Of a stretch of 64,000 bases of DNA, positions 57,816-64,000 are shown piece by piece (position 1 is the stretch's first letter; the number at the start of each line of letters is the position of its first letter). The DNA is taken from NCBI RefSeq assembly GCF_012034205.1, contig NZ_JAATEM010000024.1, forward strand, positions 1 to 64,000, read 5' to 3'. A program made the position numbers and the translations under genes. The notes beneath the pieces were generated by a model. The model was not told the DNA's origin. It did no database searches and worked only from the letters and a program-made list of their open reading frames with translations. Origin of the DNA: Streptomyces composti. GTDB lineage: Bacteria > Actinomycetota > Actinomycetes > Streptomycetales > Streptomycetaceae.

Positions 57816-57853
57816 CTGAAATATTCAGTCGCATGGTTGTTTCAGGTGCTGAA
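57816..57853. promoter_or_regulatory. Two MarR-type operators and a promoter
   Basis: CTGAA-ATA-TTCAG (57816-57828) and TTCAG-GTG-CTGAA (57841-57853) are perfect 5-bp-arm inverted repeats made of the same half-sites in opposite order. TTGACA at 57808 just left of the first is a good -35 element for the rightward oxidoreductase gene, so bound repressor would cover the promoter. Confidence 0.7.
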
Positions 57854-57884
57854 GTATTTTGCCGAACCCCGAGGAAGGCACTCC

Positions 57885-58907
57885 ATGACCGACACCCCCG
57901 CACTCCCCGCCACCGGCCGTGAGTGGCATCTGCTGAGCCGGCCGGTCGGCTGGCCGAAGCCCGAGAACTTCGCCCTGGTCGAGGCGGAGGTCCCCGCCCC
58001 CGGCGAGGGCCAGGTGCTGGTGCGGAACAAGTACCTCTCGGTCGACCCCTACATGCGCGGCCGGATGAGCGCCGCCAAGTCCTACGCGGCCCCCTTCGAG
58101 CTGGGCAAGGTCATGCAGGGCGGGGCCGTGGGCGAGGTCATCGCCTCCGACGCGGAGGGGGTGGCGGTCGGCGATCACGTGCTGCACTTCTTCGGCTGGC
58201 GCGAGTACGCCGTCATGGCCGCGAAGAACGCCGTCAAGGTGGACCCGGACGCCGCGCCCCTGTCCGCGTATCTGGGCGTGCTCGGCATGACCGGGCTCAC
58301 CGCCTACGCGGGCCTGCTGCGCACCGCCGCCTTCAAGGAGGGCGACTCGGTCTTCGTCTCCGGGGCCGCGGGCGCCGTCGGCAGTCAGGTGGGCCAGATC
58401 GCGAGGCTCAAGGGCGCCTCCCGGGTGATCGGGTCGGCCGGGTCCGACGAGAAGGTCAGGCTCCTGACCGAGGAGTACGGCTTCGACGCGGCCTTCAACT
58501 ACAAGAACGGCCCGGTGTCCGAGCAGCTGCGGGCCGCCGCCCCGGACGGCATCGACGTGTACTTCGACAACGTGGGCGGCGAGCACCTGGAGGCCGCCAT
58601 CGGCTCCCTCAACGAGGGCGGCCGCGTCGCGGTGTGCGGAATGATCTCCGTCTACAACGACACCGAGCCCGCGCCCGGCCCGCGCAACCTCGCCCGGCTC
58701 ATCCAGACCCGCGGCCGCATCGAGGGCTTCCTCGTCGGCGACCACTACGACCTGCAGCCGCGGTTCGTGCAGGAGGTCGGCGCCTGGGTGCGCAGCGGCG
58801 AGCTGAAGTACCGGGAGACCGTGGTCGAGGGCATCGAGAACAACCTCGAGGCGTTCCTCGGTGTCCTGCGCGGCGACAACACCGGGAAGATGATCGTCAA
58901 GCTCTGA
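57885..58907 (+). CDS. NADP-dependent oxidoreductase (quinone/prostaglandin-reductase-like MDR)
   Basis: A 340-residue zinc-free medium-chain reductase. The nucleotide-binding part shows VFVSGAAGAVGSQVGQIARL and RVIGSAGSDEKVRLL; the N-terminal half has VRNKYLSVDPYMRGRMS and the C-terminus FLVGDHYD and GDNTGKMIVKL, typical of alkenal/one oxidoreductases such as CurA or the leukotriene B4 dehydrogenase group. It reduces electrophilic double bonds with NADPH. ATG 57885 lies 8 nt after GAGGAAGG. The MarR gene and its operators upstream suggest induction by the electrophile it detoxifies. Confidence 0.9.
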   Translation: MTDTPALPATGREWHLLSRPVGWPKPENFALVEAEVPAPGEGQVLVRNKYLSVDPYMRGRMSAAKSYAAPFELGKVMQGGAVGEVIASDAEGVAVGDHVLHFFGWREYAVMAAKNAVKVDPDAAPLSAYLGVLGMTGLTAYAGLLRTAAFKEGDSVFVSGAAGAVGSQVGQIARLKGASRVIGSAGSDEKVRLLTEEYGFDAAFNYKNGPVSEQLRAAAPDGIDVYFDNVGGEHLEAAIGSLNEGGRVAVCGMISVYNDTEPAPGPRNLARLIQTRGRIEGFLVGDHYDLQPRFVQEVGAWVRSGELKYRETVVEGIENNLEAFLGVLRGDNTGKMIVKL

Positions 58908-59000
58908 ACGTTCCCGGCTCTTTCGTCATGCGGTAAGTTCTTTCCGAAACCGTCGTGATCGTGGGCGCGAGTCACGGCGGACCCAGGAGGAACGCACCGT

Positions 59001-59420
59001 ATGCCCATTCAGCAGTCCGACGTTCTCTACACGGCCGTCGCCACCGCGCACGGTGGCCGGGACGGGCGGGTCGCCACCGACGACGGCAGGCTCGACGTGA
59101 CCGTCAGCCCGCCGAAGGAGCTGGGCGGCAGCGGCACCGGCACCAACCCGGAGCAGCTGTTCGCCGCCGGGTACAGCGCCTGCTTCCAGGGCGCCCTCGG
59201 TGTGGTCGCCCGTCAGGAGGGCGCCGACGTCTCCGGCTCGACCGTCACCGCACGGGTCGGCATCGGCAAGAACGACGACGGCTTCGGGATCATCGTCGAG
59301 ATCGAGGCGGAGATCCCGGACATGGACGCCGCGGACGCCCGCGCGCTGCTGGAGAAGGCGCACCAGGTGTGCCCGTACTCCAAGGCCACGCGCGGCAACA
59401 TCAGCGTGACACTGCTCTGA
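59001..59420 (+). CDS. ohr: Organic hydroperoxide resistance protein (Ohr)
   Basis: A 139-residue Ohr/OsmC-fold thiol peroxidase that reduces organic hydroperoxides. The two redox cysteines are Cys61 in GYSACFQGAL and Cys124 in HQVCPYSKATRG; the catalytic Arg and Glu are expected in GRDGRV and around the mid-helix. Start and length are normal; a GGAGGAAC sequence precedes the ATG. It stands alone, about 90 nt after the oxidoreductase gene and pointing the same way. No classical OhrR with a redox Cys is next to it, so regulation by the nearby MarR protein is doubtful. Confidence 0.95.
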   Translation: MPIQQSDVLYTAVATAHGGRDGRVATDDGRLDVTVSPPKELGGSGTGTNPEQLFAAGYSACFQGALGVVARQEGADVSGSTVTARVGIGKNDDGFGIIVEIEAEIPDMDAADARALLEKAHQVCPYSKATRGNISVTLL

Positions 59421-59444
59421 CCGCACGTCCCGTCCGCCGTGCGG
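59421..59444. terminator. Bidirectional hairpin between ohr and serine-hydrolase genes
   Basis: CCGCACG (59421-59427) pairs with CGTGCGG (59438-59444) with a 10-nt loop, directly after the ohr stop and 13 nt before the convergent stop. Confidence 0.6.
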
Positions 59445-59456
59445 GCCCGGCCCTTC

Positions 59457-60629
59457 CTAGGCGGCCCGCGCCGCGGACGCCTCCGCCGCCAGGGCGGCCC
59501 GGTGCACCGCCGGCACCAGGCGCTCGTTCTCGGGGGCCGGGCCGGGCGGGTAGGCGCAGCGGCGCCTGGTGTAGCCGTAGGCGACACCGGTGCGCGGGTC
59601 GGCGAAGCCCTGGGAGCCCGCCGTCCCGCTGTGCCCGAACGACCCGGCGCTCAGGCACGGGTACCAGGTCTCGGCCGTCGCCTCGAAGCCGAGCGCGTAG
59701 GCGCGGTGCGTGCCGGTCACCAGGTCGTGGCCGGCCGCGTGCAGCTGGCCCAGCTCCGCGATGGTGTCCGGCTTCAGCAGCGCCTGGCGCTCCCCGGTCT
59801 GCCCGATCGCCGCCGCGTACAGCTCGGCCAGCCCGCGCGCCGAAGCGACCCCGCCCACCGACGCCGGGCCGCGGGAGCGGATCAGCGGGTCGTTGGGCAG
59901 GCTCGCCACGTCGGTGGGGTCGGGCGCGTTGCGGTTGTGCGCGATCGCCCTCAGACTGCCCGGGCCGTCCGTGGCCGCCTCGAGCTCGATCCGCTGGGTC
60001 GGGGTGGGCTCCAGGAGACGCACCGGGCGGAAGCGGGGCTCGTGCGCGGCGGGCAGGCCCAGGAACAGGTCCAGGGCGTAGGGGGCCCGGATGCGCTCCT
60101 CGTAGACCCGCTGCAGCGTGTGGCCCGTGGCGCGGCGCACCACCTCGGCGGCGAGGGCGCCGATGACCAGCTCGTGCCGGCCGAAGGCGCTGCCGGGGCG
60201 CCAGAACGGGCGCTGATCGGCCAGCCGCTCGGCCAGGGCACGGTCGTCGGCCAGCTCGGCGAGGGTGAAGCCGCCGTCGGTGCCGACCACGCCCGCGCGG
60301 TGGGTGAGCAGGTCCCGCAGCGTCAGCCCGCCCTTGCCCTCCGCGGCGAACTCCGGCCAGTAGTAGGTCACTTTGCGGTCCAGCTCCAGGGTGCCGTCCT
60401 GCACGAGCAGGGCCACCGTGAGGAAGGCGGCACCCGCGGTCGAACCGTGCACGGCGTAGAGGGTGTCGGGGCCGCTGCCGGCCGACCACAGGTCGACCAC
60501 CCTCCGGCCGCCCACCCAGACGCACAACTGACCCTCGTAGTCGGGGCGTTCCGCCGCCACGAGAGCCGCGAACTCCTCCCGTACCGCCTCGAAGCCGTCG
60601 GCCACGGTGCCATGGATCTCCTGCGTCAT
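59457..60629 (-). CDS. Beta-lactamase-fold serine-hydrolase homologue lacking catalytic residues
   Basis: A 390-residue protein of the class C beta-lactamase/esterase family (EstB-like), full length. In active relatives the motif SSTKG gives nucleophile Ser and Lys; here the matching region reads HGSTAGAAF (Gly62, Ala65), and the catalytic Tyr of GYH becomes Arg151 (GRHELVIGAL). Other structural motifs remain, such as YYWPEFAAEGKGGLTLRDLL, LTHRAGV and SFGHSGTAGSQGFADPRTG. The frame is intact, so it is probably a retained pseudo-enzyme with a binding role, or a gene decaying by substitution. It lies alone, converging on ohr. Confidence 0.8.
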   Translation of the reverse strand: MTQEIHGTVADGFEAVREEFAALVAAERPDYEGQLCVWVGGRRVVDLWSAGSGPDTLYAVHGSTAGAAFLTVALLVQDGTLELDRKVTYYWPEFAAEGKGGLTLRDLLTHRAGVVGTDGGFTLAELADDRALAERLADQRPFWRPGSAFGRHELVIGALAAEVVRRATGHTLQRVYEERIRAPYALDLFLGLPAAHEPRFRPVRLLEPTPTQRIELEAATDGPGSLRAIAHNRNAPDPTDVASLPNDPLIRSRGPASVGGVASARGLAELYAAAIGQTGERQALLKPDTIAELGQLHAAGHDLVTGTHRAYALGFEATAETWYPCLSAGSFGHSGTAGSQGFADPRTGVAYGYTRRRCAYPPGPAPENERLVPAVHRAALAAEASAARAA

Positions 60630-60700
60630 CCGCCACCTCCTGGGCTCTGTACAGAGCGGTACGCAGGCGACAGGGCGTTCGACTCACATATGGTTTCCCC

Positions 60701-61495
60701 ATGCGCGATCTTGGGGTGGGTCTCCGGTTCCTGCTGAGGGGACAGCGGTGGGTGGTCCGGCACGGCAAGCAGTTCGGATTCGGGCTGCTGCCCGGGCTCA
60801 TCACCCTCGTCCTGTACGCGGCGGCGCTGGTCGCGCTCGCCCTGTGGGGCGAGGATCTCGTCGCCTGGGCGACGCCGTTCGCCGACGACTGGCCGAGCCC
60901 GTGGCCGGGGCTGTTCCGGGGCTTCCTCACCGTGGTGCTGTTCGCCCTGGGCCTGCTGCTCTCGGTGCTCACCTTCACCGCGGTGACGCTGCTCATCGGG
61001 CAGCCCTTCTACGAGAGCCTGTCGGAGAAGGTCGACGAGGACGTCTCGCCCGACGGCCACGCGCCCGAGTCGGACCTGCCGCTGTGGCGGGAGCTGTGGA
61101 TCTCCGCCCGGGACAGCCTGCGGATCGTGCTGCGGGCGCTGATGTGGGCCGTGCTGCTCTTCGCGCTCGGCTTCATCCCCGTCGTGGGCCAGACGGTCGT
61201 CCCGGTGATCGGCTTCTTCGTCACCGGCTTCTTCCTCACCGAGGAACTCACCGCCATCGCCCTGCAGCGCCGCAGCCTCGAACTGCGCGACCGGCTGGCC
61301 CTGCTGCGGTCCCGCAAGACGCTGGTGTGGGGCTTCGGCACCCCGCTGGGTCTTGCGTTCCTCGTCCCGTTCGTCGCCGTGTTCCTGATGCCGGGCGCGG
61401 TCGCCGGAGCAACCCTGATGGCACGCGAGCTGCTGGGTGAGGAGATCGCCGAGGAGGGGGCGGAGGAGAAGGACGAAGAAGAGGTCCCCCGGTGA
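60701..61495 (+). CDS. EI24/CysZ-type membrane protein
   Basis: A 264-residue protein with about five membrane helices: near 28-50, 74-98, 146-165, 172-190 and 220-245. The amphipathic loop IGQPFYESLSEKVDEDVSP after helix 2 and FALGFIPVVGQTVVPVIGFF are typical of EI24 domain proteins (CysZ in proteobacteria imports sulphate). A strongly acidic tail (EEGAEEKDEEE) ends it. The stop overlaps the LysE-type gene by 4 nt (GTGA), so they form an operon. Transported compound unknown. Confidence 0.85.
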   Translation: MRDLGVGLRFLLRGQRWVVRHGKQFGFGLLPGLITLVLYAAALVALALWGEDLVAWATPFADDWPSPWPGLFRGFLTVVLFALGLLLSVLTFTAVTLLIGQPFYESLSEKVDEDVSPDGHAPESDLPLWRELWISARDSLRIVLRALMWAVLLFALGFIPVVGQTVVPVIGFFVTGFFLTEELTAIALQRRSLELRDRLALLRSRKTLVWGFGTPLGLAFLVPFVAVFLMPGAVAGATLMARELLGEEIAEEGAEEKDEEEVPR

Positions 61496-62106
61496 CCGAG
61501 GTGCTCGCGGTCGCCGCCATCACCGTCCTCGCCGTGATCGCGCCCGGCGCCGATTTCGCCATGATCGTGCGCAACAGCTACCTCCACGGCCGGCGGACCG
61601 GGCTGCTCAGCGCGGCCGGCGTCGCCGCCGGGGTGCTGGTGCACGTCACCTACACGATGCTCGGCGTCGGCCTGCTGATCGCCTCCTCCGCCTTCCTGTT
61701 CACCGTCATCAAGCTCACCGGCGCTGCCTATCTGGTCTGGATCGGCGTCCGCACCTTCCGCACCCGGGCCGAGGTCACCGTCGACCTGGAGCGGCGGGGC
61801 GGCCTCACCCCGTTCGCGGCGCTGCGCACCGGCTTCCTGACCAATGTGCTCAACCCCAAGACGACCCTCTTCGTCGTCTCCACGTACGCGCAGGTCGTCG
61901 GACCGGACACACCGGTCGTGCAGCAGGTGGGCTACGGGCTGTTCATGTCGCTGGCCCACCTGCTGTGGTTCGGCGTCGTCGCGGTGTTCTTCTCCCACGA
62001 CCGGATGCGCACCCTGATGCTGCGCGGGCAGAAGGTCCTCAACAAGCTCATCGGATCCGCCCTGGCCGGCCTGGGCGTCAGCCTCGCGTTCGCGCCTTCC
62101 CACTAG
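61492..62106 (+). CDS. LysE/RhtB-family translocator
   Basis: A 204-residue exporter with six helices starting at GTG 61492 inside the previous stop. Family marks are IAPGADFAMIVRNSYLHGR, GAAYLVWIGVRTF and FLTNVLNPKTTLFVVSTYAQ. Members export basic or hydrophobic amino acids, homoserine and related compounds. Its last 29 nt overlap the convergent C15-type gene. Confidence 0.9.
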   Translation: MTEVLAVAAITVLAVIAPGADFAMIVRNSYLHGRRTGLLSAAGVAAGVLVHVTYTMLGVGLLIASSAFLFTVIKLTGAAYLVWIGVRTFRTRAEVTVDLERRGGLTPFAALRTGFLTNVLNPKTTLFVVSTYAQVVGPDTPVVQQVGYGLFMSLAHLLWFGVVAVFFSHDRMRTLMLRGQKVLNKLIGSALAGLGVSLAFAPSH

Positions 62107-63334
62107 CGGACGCCGCCACGGTCACGACGGCGCGCACCTGGGCGATGATGTCCAGCCGGTTGCGCACGAACACCGGGTCGGTCACCTCGGTGGTGTTGCC
62201 GGCGCCGAACTGCAGCACGGGCGTGTGCACATGGCCGCCGGGCAGCTGCCCGTGCAGGCCGAGACGGTCGCGCAGCAGGGTGGCCCGGTAGGCGATCTCG
62301 TTGGACAGGTAGTCACCGCCGCCGCCCGCGCGGGCCGTGGAGCCGGGCGTGGGCCCGTCGGGCCGGACGACCGGCTCGGTGCCGCCGGCCGGGATCTCGG
62401 TCACGCTGGTGTTGTCGTACACCGGGAAGCGCCCCGTGTCCGCGGCGACGATCTCCGCGTACGGCAGGGTGGTCGTGGTCCACTGGGGCTGCGCGGCCGG
62501 GTCGGTGACCGGGACGGTCCCGGTGCGGGAGACGTTCTCGTTGTCCGGGAAGCCGCCCCGCCAGGCCCCGTTGAAGCGCTCCACGTCGAAACGGCCCGGC
62601 CGGCCCTGGCTGACCGTGGTGAACAGGTCGACCCGCGGCAGATGCGGCGTCAGGGCCCGCTCCACCGTCTGCTCGGCGAAGTCCCGCCAGCGCACCGGGA
62701 ACACGGCCGTCTCGATCCGCGCCGGACCGCCGGCGGTCTCGATCACGGTGCCGTCCAGGGCGAGTGCGGCGGCCCCCGACGGGTTGGAGATGCGGATGTC
62801 ACGGTCCAGGGTGAACGGGTCGAACCCGGTGACCAGGATCCGCCGCAGCCTGCCCCCGTCCGGGTAGCGGATCGTGGTCTGGCCGCGCGAGGTGCGCTCC
62901 AGCCTTTCGAGCAGCCGCGCACGCTCGGCGTCGGCGAGCCGGAAGGACGGCTCCCAGGTCCGCAGCTCGCGCGTCATGCTCAGCCGCGCCCAGTACAGCG
63001 GCCGGTCGTCGTCCGCGCTGAGGTCGCCGCCCGCCGGGCCGCGCCCCTGCGCCCGCGCCACCGACCCGCGCCACAGCGCCGTGCCCTCCTGCTCCACGAC
63101 CCGCCGGGCCTGCTCGAAGGAGGCCGCCCGGTGCAGCCGCCGGGTGAAGCCCGCGGCCACCGCGTCGAATCCGGAGCGCCGCAGGATCTCCTGCGGGGCG
63201 GCATGGTCCAGGCGCTGCTCCTCCACGGTGGGGGAGGGCACGGCCGCTCCGGCGGCGCTCGCGGTCACCGGCGCGGTGAGCGAGGTGAGCAGGGCCAGAC
63301 CGAGAGCACCGACACCAACGCGTAAAGACAGCAC
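62078..63334 (-). CDS. Secreted pyroglutamyl-peptidase-like (C15) protein with TTA codon and Cys-to-Ser change
   Basis: A 418-residue protein starting at GTG 63334, with GGAAGG 10 nt upstream. A Sec signal (residues about 5-28, ending ASAAGA) exports it. After an unrelated helical N-domain (30-150), residues about 165-400 are a pyroglutamyl-peptidase I fold: RILVTGFDPF, the Glu252 region (DVERFNGAW), GGDYLSNEIAYRATLL and GGHVHTPVLQFG. The catalytic Cys of YLCN is Ser344, while Glu and His (368/370) remain. The fourth codon is TTA, the rare leucine codon read only by bldA tRNA. It may be an altered hydrolase or binding protein made late in development. Confidence 0.82.
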   Translation of the reverse strand: MLSLRVGVGALGLALLTSLTAPVTASAAGAAVPSPTVEEQRLDHAAPQEILRRSGFDAVAAGFTRRLHRAASFEQARRVVEQEGTALWRGSVARAQGRGPAGGDLSADDDRPLYWARLSMTRELRTWEPSFRLADAERARLLERLERTSRGQTTIRYPDGGRLRRILVTGFDPFTLDRDIRISNPSGAAALALDGTVIETAGGPARIETAVFPVRWRDFAEQTVERALTPHLPRVDLFTTVSQGRPGRFDVERFNGAWRGGFPDNENVSRTGTVPVTDPAAQPQWTTTTLPYAEIVAADTGRFPVYDNTSVTEIPAGGTEPVVRPDGPTPGSTARAGGGGDYLSNEIAYRATLLRDRLGLHGQLPGGHVHTPVLQFGAGNTTEVTDPVFVRNRLDIIAQVRAVVTVAASASGKARTRG

Positions 63335-63649
63335 TGCGGTCGGACCTTCCGTCGTCGTGGGATGCGTACCGGGGGCCCGCAGTATGCCAGCCGCCCGCCC
63401 GGCCCGGCAGAGGCCCGCAGGACGCCCTCGGCGGGACGTCGGGCGGTCTCCGGGCGACCTCGAACGACCACCGGACGCCAGAGTGCCGGCAGCGGTGCGC
63501 GTCTTCGGTCATGTGTGTGAAAACTTCGTACGAATTCCGGCCAGGGTCCCGATCGGAGGGCACGGGCCCGGCGGGACGGTTAACGTCGGTGGCCGGGGCG
63601 CCCAGGAGCAGCCCCGGTCCGGGACCCTGACCTCGGGCCGGGGCTCAGG
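63335..63649. other. Intergenic region with no gene seen
   Basis: About 315 nt between two leftward genes. It has no convincing open frame. It must hold the promoter of the C15-like gene, but I could not pick a clear -35/-10 pair. Confidence 0.4.
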
Positions 63650-63712
63650 GCTTCCCGGTCCGGGGCTTCCGCTCAGGACTTCGTCCGGACCTTCGTCCAG
63701 TACCTTCGTTCA
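63650..63712 (-). repeat. Degenerate 12-13-nt tandem repeat after SGNH gene
   Basis: On the minus strand the sequence after the SGNH stop reads GAACGAAGGTACT, GGACGAAGGTCC, GGACGAAGTCCT, GAGCGGAAGCCCC, then a longer related copy ending GGGAAGCCCT. Units are 12-13 nt and share (G/C)GAAG. It overlaps the stop codon region. Function unknown; could form weak hairpins (GGACxxxxGTCC) and end transcription. Confidence 0.5.
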
Positions 63713-64000
63713 GGGCTTCTTCGCCGTGACCGTCCGGTAGGCGATCTCCGCGAGCCGCGCCTGCCCGTCGATGCTCGGATGGAACCAGTCCCAGCGGCTC
63801 AGCTGCGCGGTCCCGAAGCGGTACGCGTGCACCGCGCCGCCGTCGAACCGGCACCGCGGGTCCTCGGCGCACACCTCGGCCAGCACCTCGTTGTAGTCCT
63901 CGACCCGCCGGCTCACCGTCTCCCGCCGCTCGACGGCCGCCGCGTCCAGCGCGTCCGGATCGCCCAGCATCGACGGGCAGATGCCGAGCTTCCACACCTG
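63710..64000 (-). CDS. SGNH/GDSL-family hydrolase, C-terminal part only (right edge)
   Basis: A leftward frame enters from the right edge and stops at 63710, giving about 96 residues. It ends with the SGNH block V pattern RWDWFHPSIDGQARLAEIAY, in which the Asp-x-x-His (DWFH) supplies the catalytic acid and base. Upstream a DYNEVLAEVCAEDPRC helix and a CRFDGGAVHAYRF strand match Streptomyces secreted esterases. The nucleophile Ser block lies outside the window. Secreted lipase/esterase is the likely role. Confidence 0.75.
   Translation of the reverse strand, partial: QVWKLGICPSMLGDPDALDAAAVERRETVSRRVEDYNEVLAEVCAEDPRCRFDGGAVHAYRFGTAQLSRWDWFHPSIDGQARLAEIAYRTVTAKKP

Noticed and set aside
1..64000. 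CRISPR arrays, intact transposases, integrases, rRNA genes
   Set aside because: None seen: no regularly spaced identical repeats, no transposase or integrase motifs and no rRNA sequence.

Overview
The window is chromosomal DNA from a Streptomyces or very close relative. GC is high with strong GC bias at third codon positions, GTG and TTG starts are common, many genes share 4-nt start/stop overlaps, and only one gene has an in-frame TTA codon. Many products are Streptomyces-typical (Mbl, MatB, an SCO2400-type zinc-ribbon membrane protein, sugar ABC importers without their own ATPase). From memory, the order resembles the S. coelicolor SCO2390s-SCO2450s core region, with accessory blocks inserted. 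There are no rRNA genes, intact tRNA genes, CRISPR arrays or intact transposases.

Left end (1-1.06 kb): remnants of a mobile element. A small DNA-binding protein runs off the edge, followed by a frameshifted fragment, a 10-nt tandem repeat and a 3' tRNA fragment (CAU anticodon through CCA) that looks like an attachment-site scar. 1.3-10.2 kb: a secreted or membrane hypothetical, a STAS-ANTAR protein beside a MEDS/HATPase anti-sigma kinase, mbl behind a GGAGAAC-rich repeat array, a translationally coupled matB and carboxyltransferase pair, an internally deleted methyltransferase and an ATP-grasp enzyme.

10.1-22.5 kb: a leftward, tightly overlapping surface-polysaccharide locus. It encodes DUF3068, a GT4 glycosyltransferase, a methyltransferase, a 1467-residue AftD-like DUF3367/F5-8C membrane transferase, a condensation-type acyltransferase, another methyltransferase, an EamA transporter, a Trm112-like protein, an FkbM methyltransferase and an unknown protein. 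Its content parallels the mycobacterial Rv0224c-Rv0227c/aftD region although Streptomyces lacks arabinogalactan.

22.6-32.7 kb: a DUF2613 micro-protein with a PucR-type regulator, an IclR/SMP-30 pair, and a LacI-controlled CUT1 sugar importer (binding protein and two permeases) with a glycogen-debranching-type glycosidase. 32.9-38.7 kb: the most unusual block, a leftward cluster of three MAB_1171c/DUF6545-type membrane proteins, an ImmA/IrrE-like HExxH peptidase with no XRE partner, and an FAD monooxygenase. 38.7-56.3 kb: carbohydrate use, with a GH51 arabinofuranosidase, a GH35 beta-galactosidase-like protein, DUF4360 and DUF3592 proteins, an aminotransferase with a long low-complexity tail, an aldose epimerase, a XylFGH-type importer, a U32-like protein, a zinc dehydrogenase and an enolase-superfamily dehydratase. 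Two of these transcription units share a distinctive operator-like element.

56.5-64 kb: the SCO2400-type protein, a MarR repressor divergent from its likely target oxidoreductase, an Ohr peroxidase, a serine-hydrolase homologue without its catalytic residues, EI24 and LysE membrane proteins, a secreted C15-peptidase-like protein with a TTA codon and Cys-to-Ser change, and the end of an SGNH hydrolase gene cut by the right edge.
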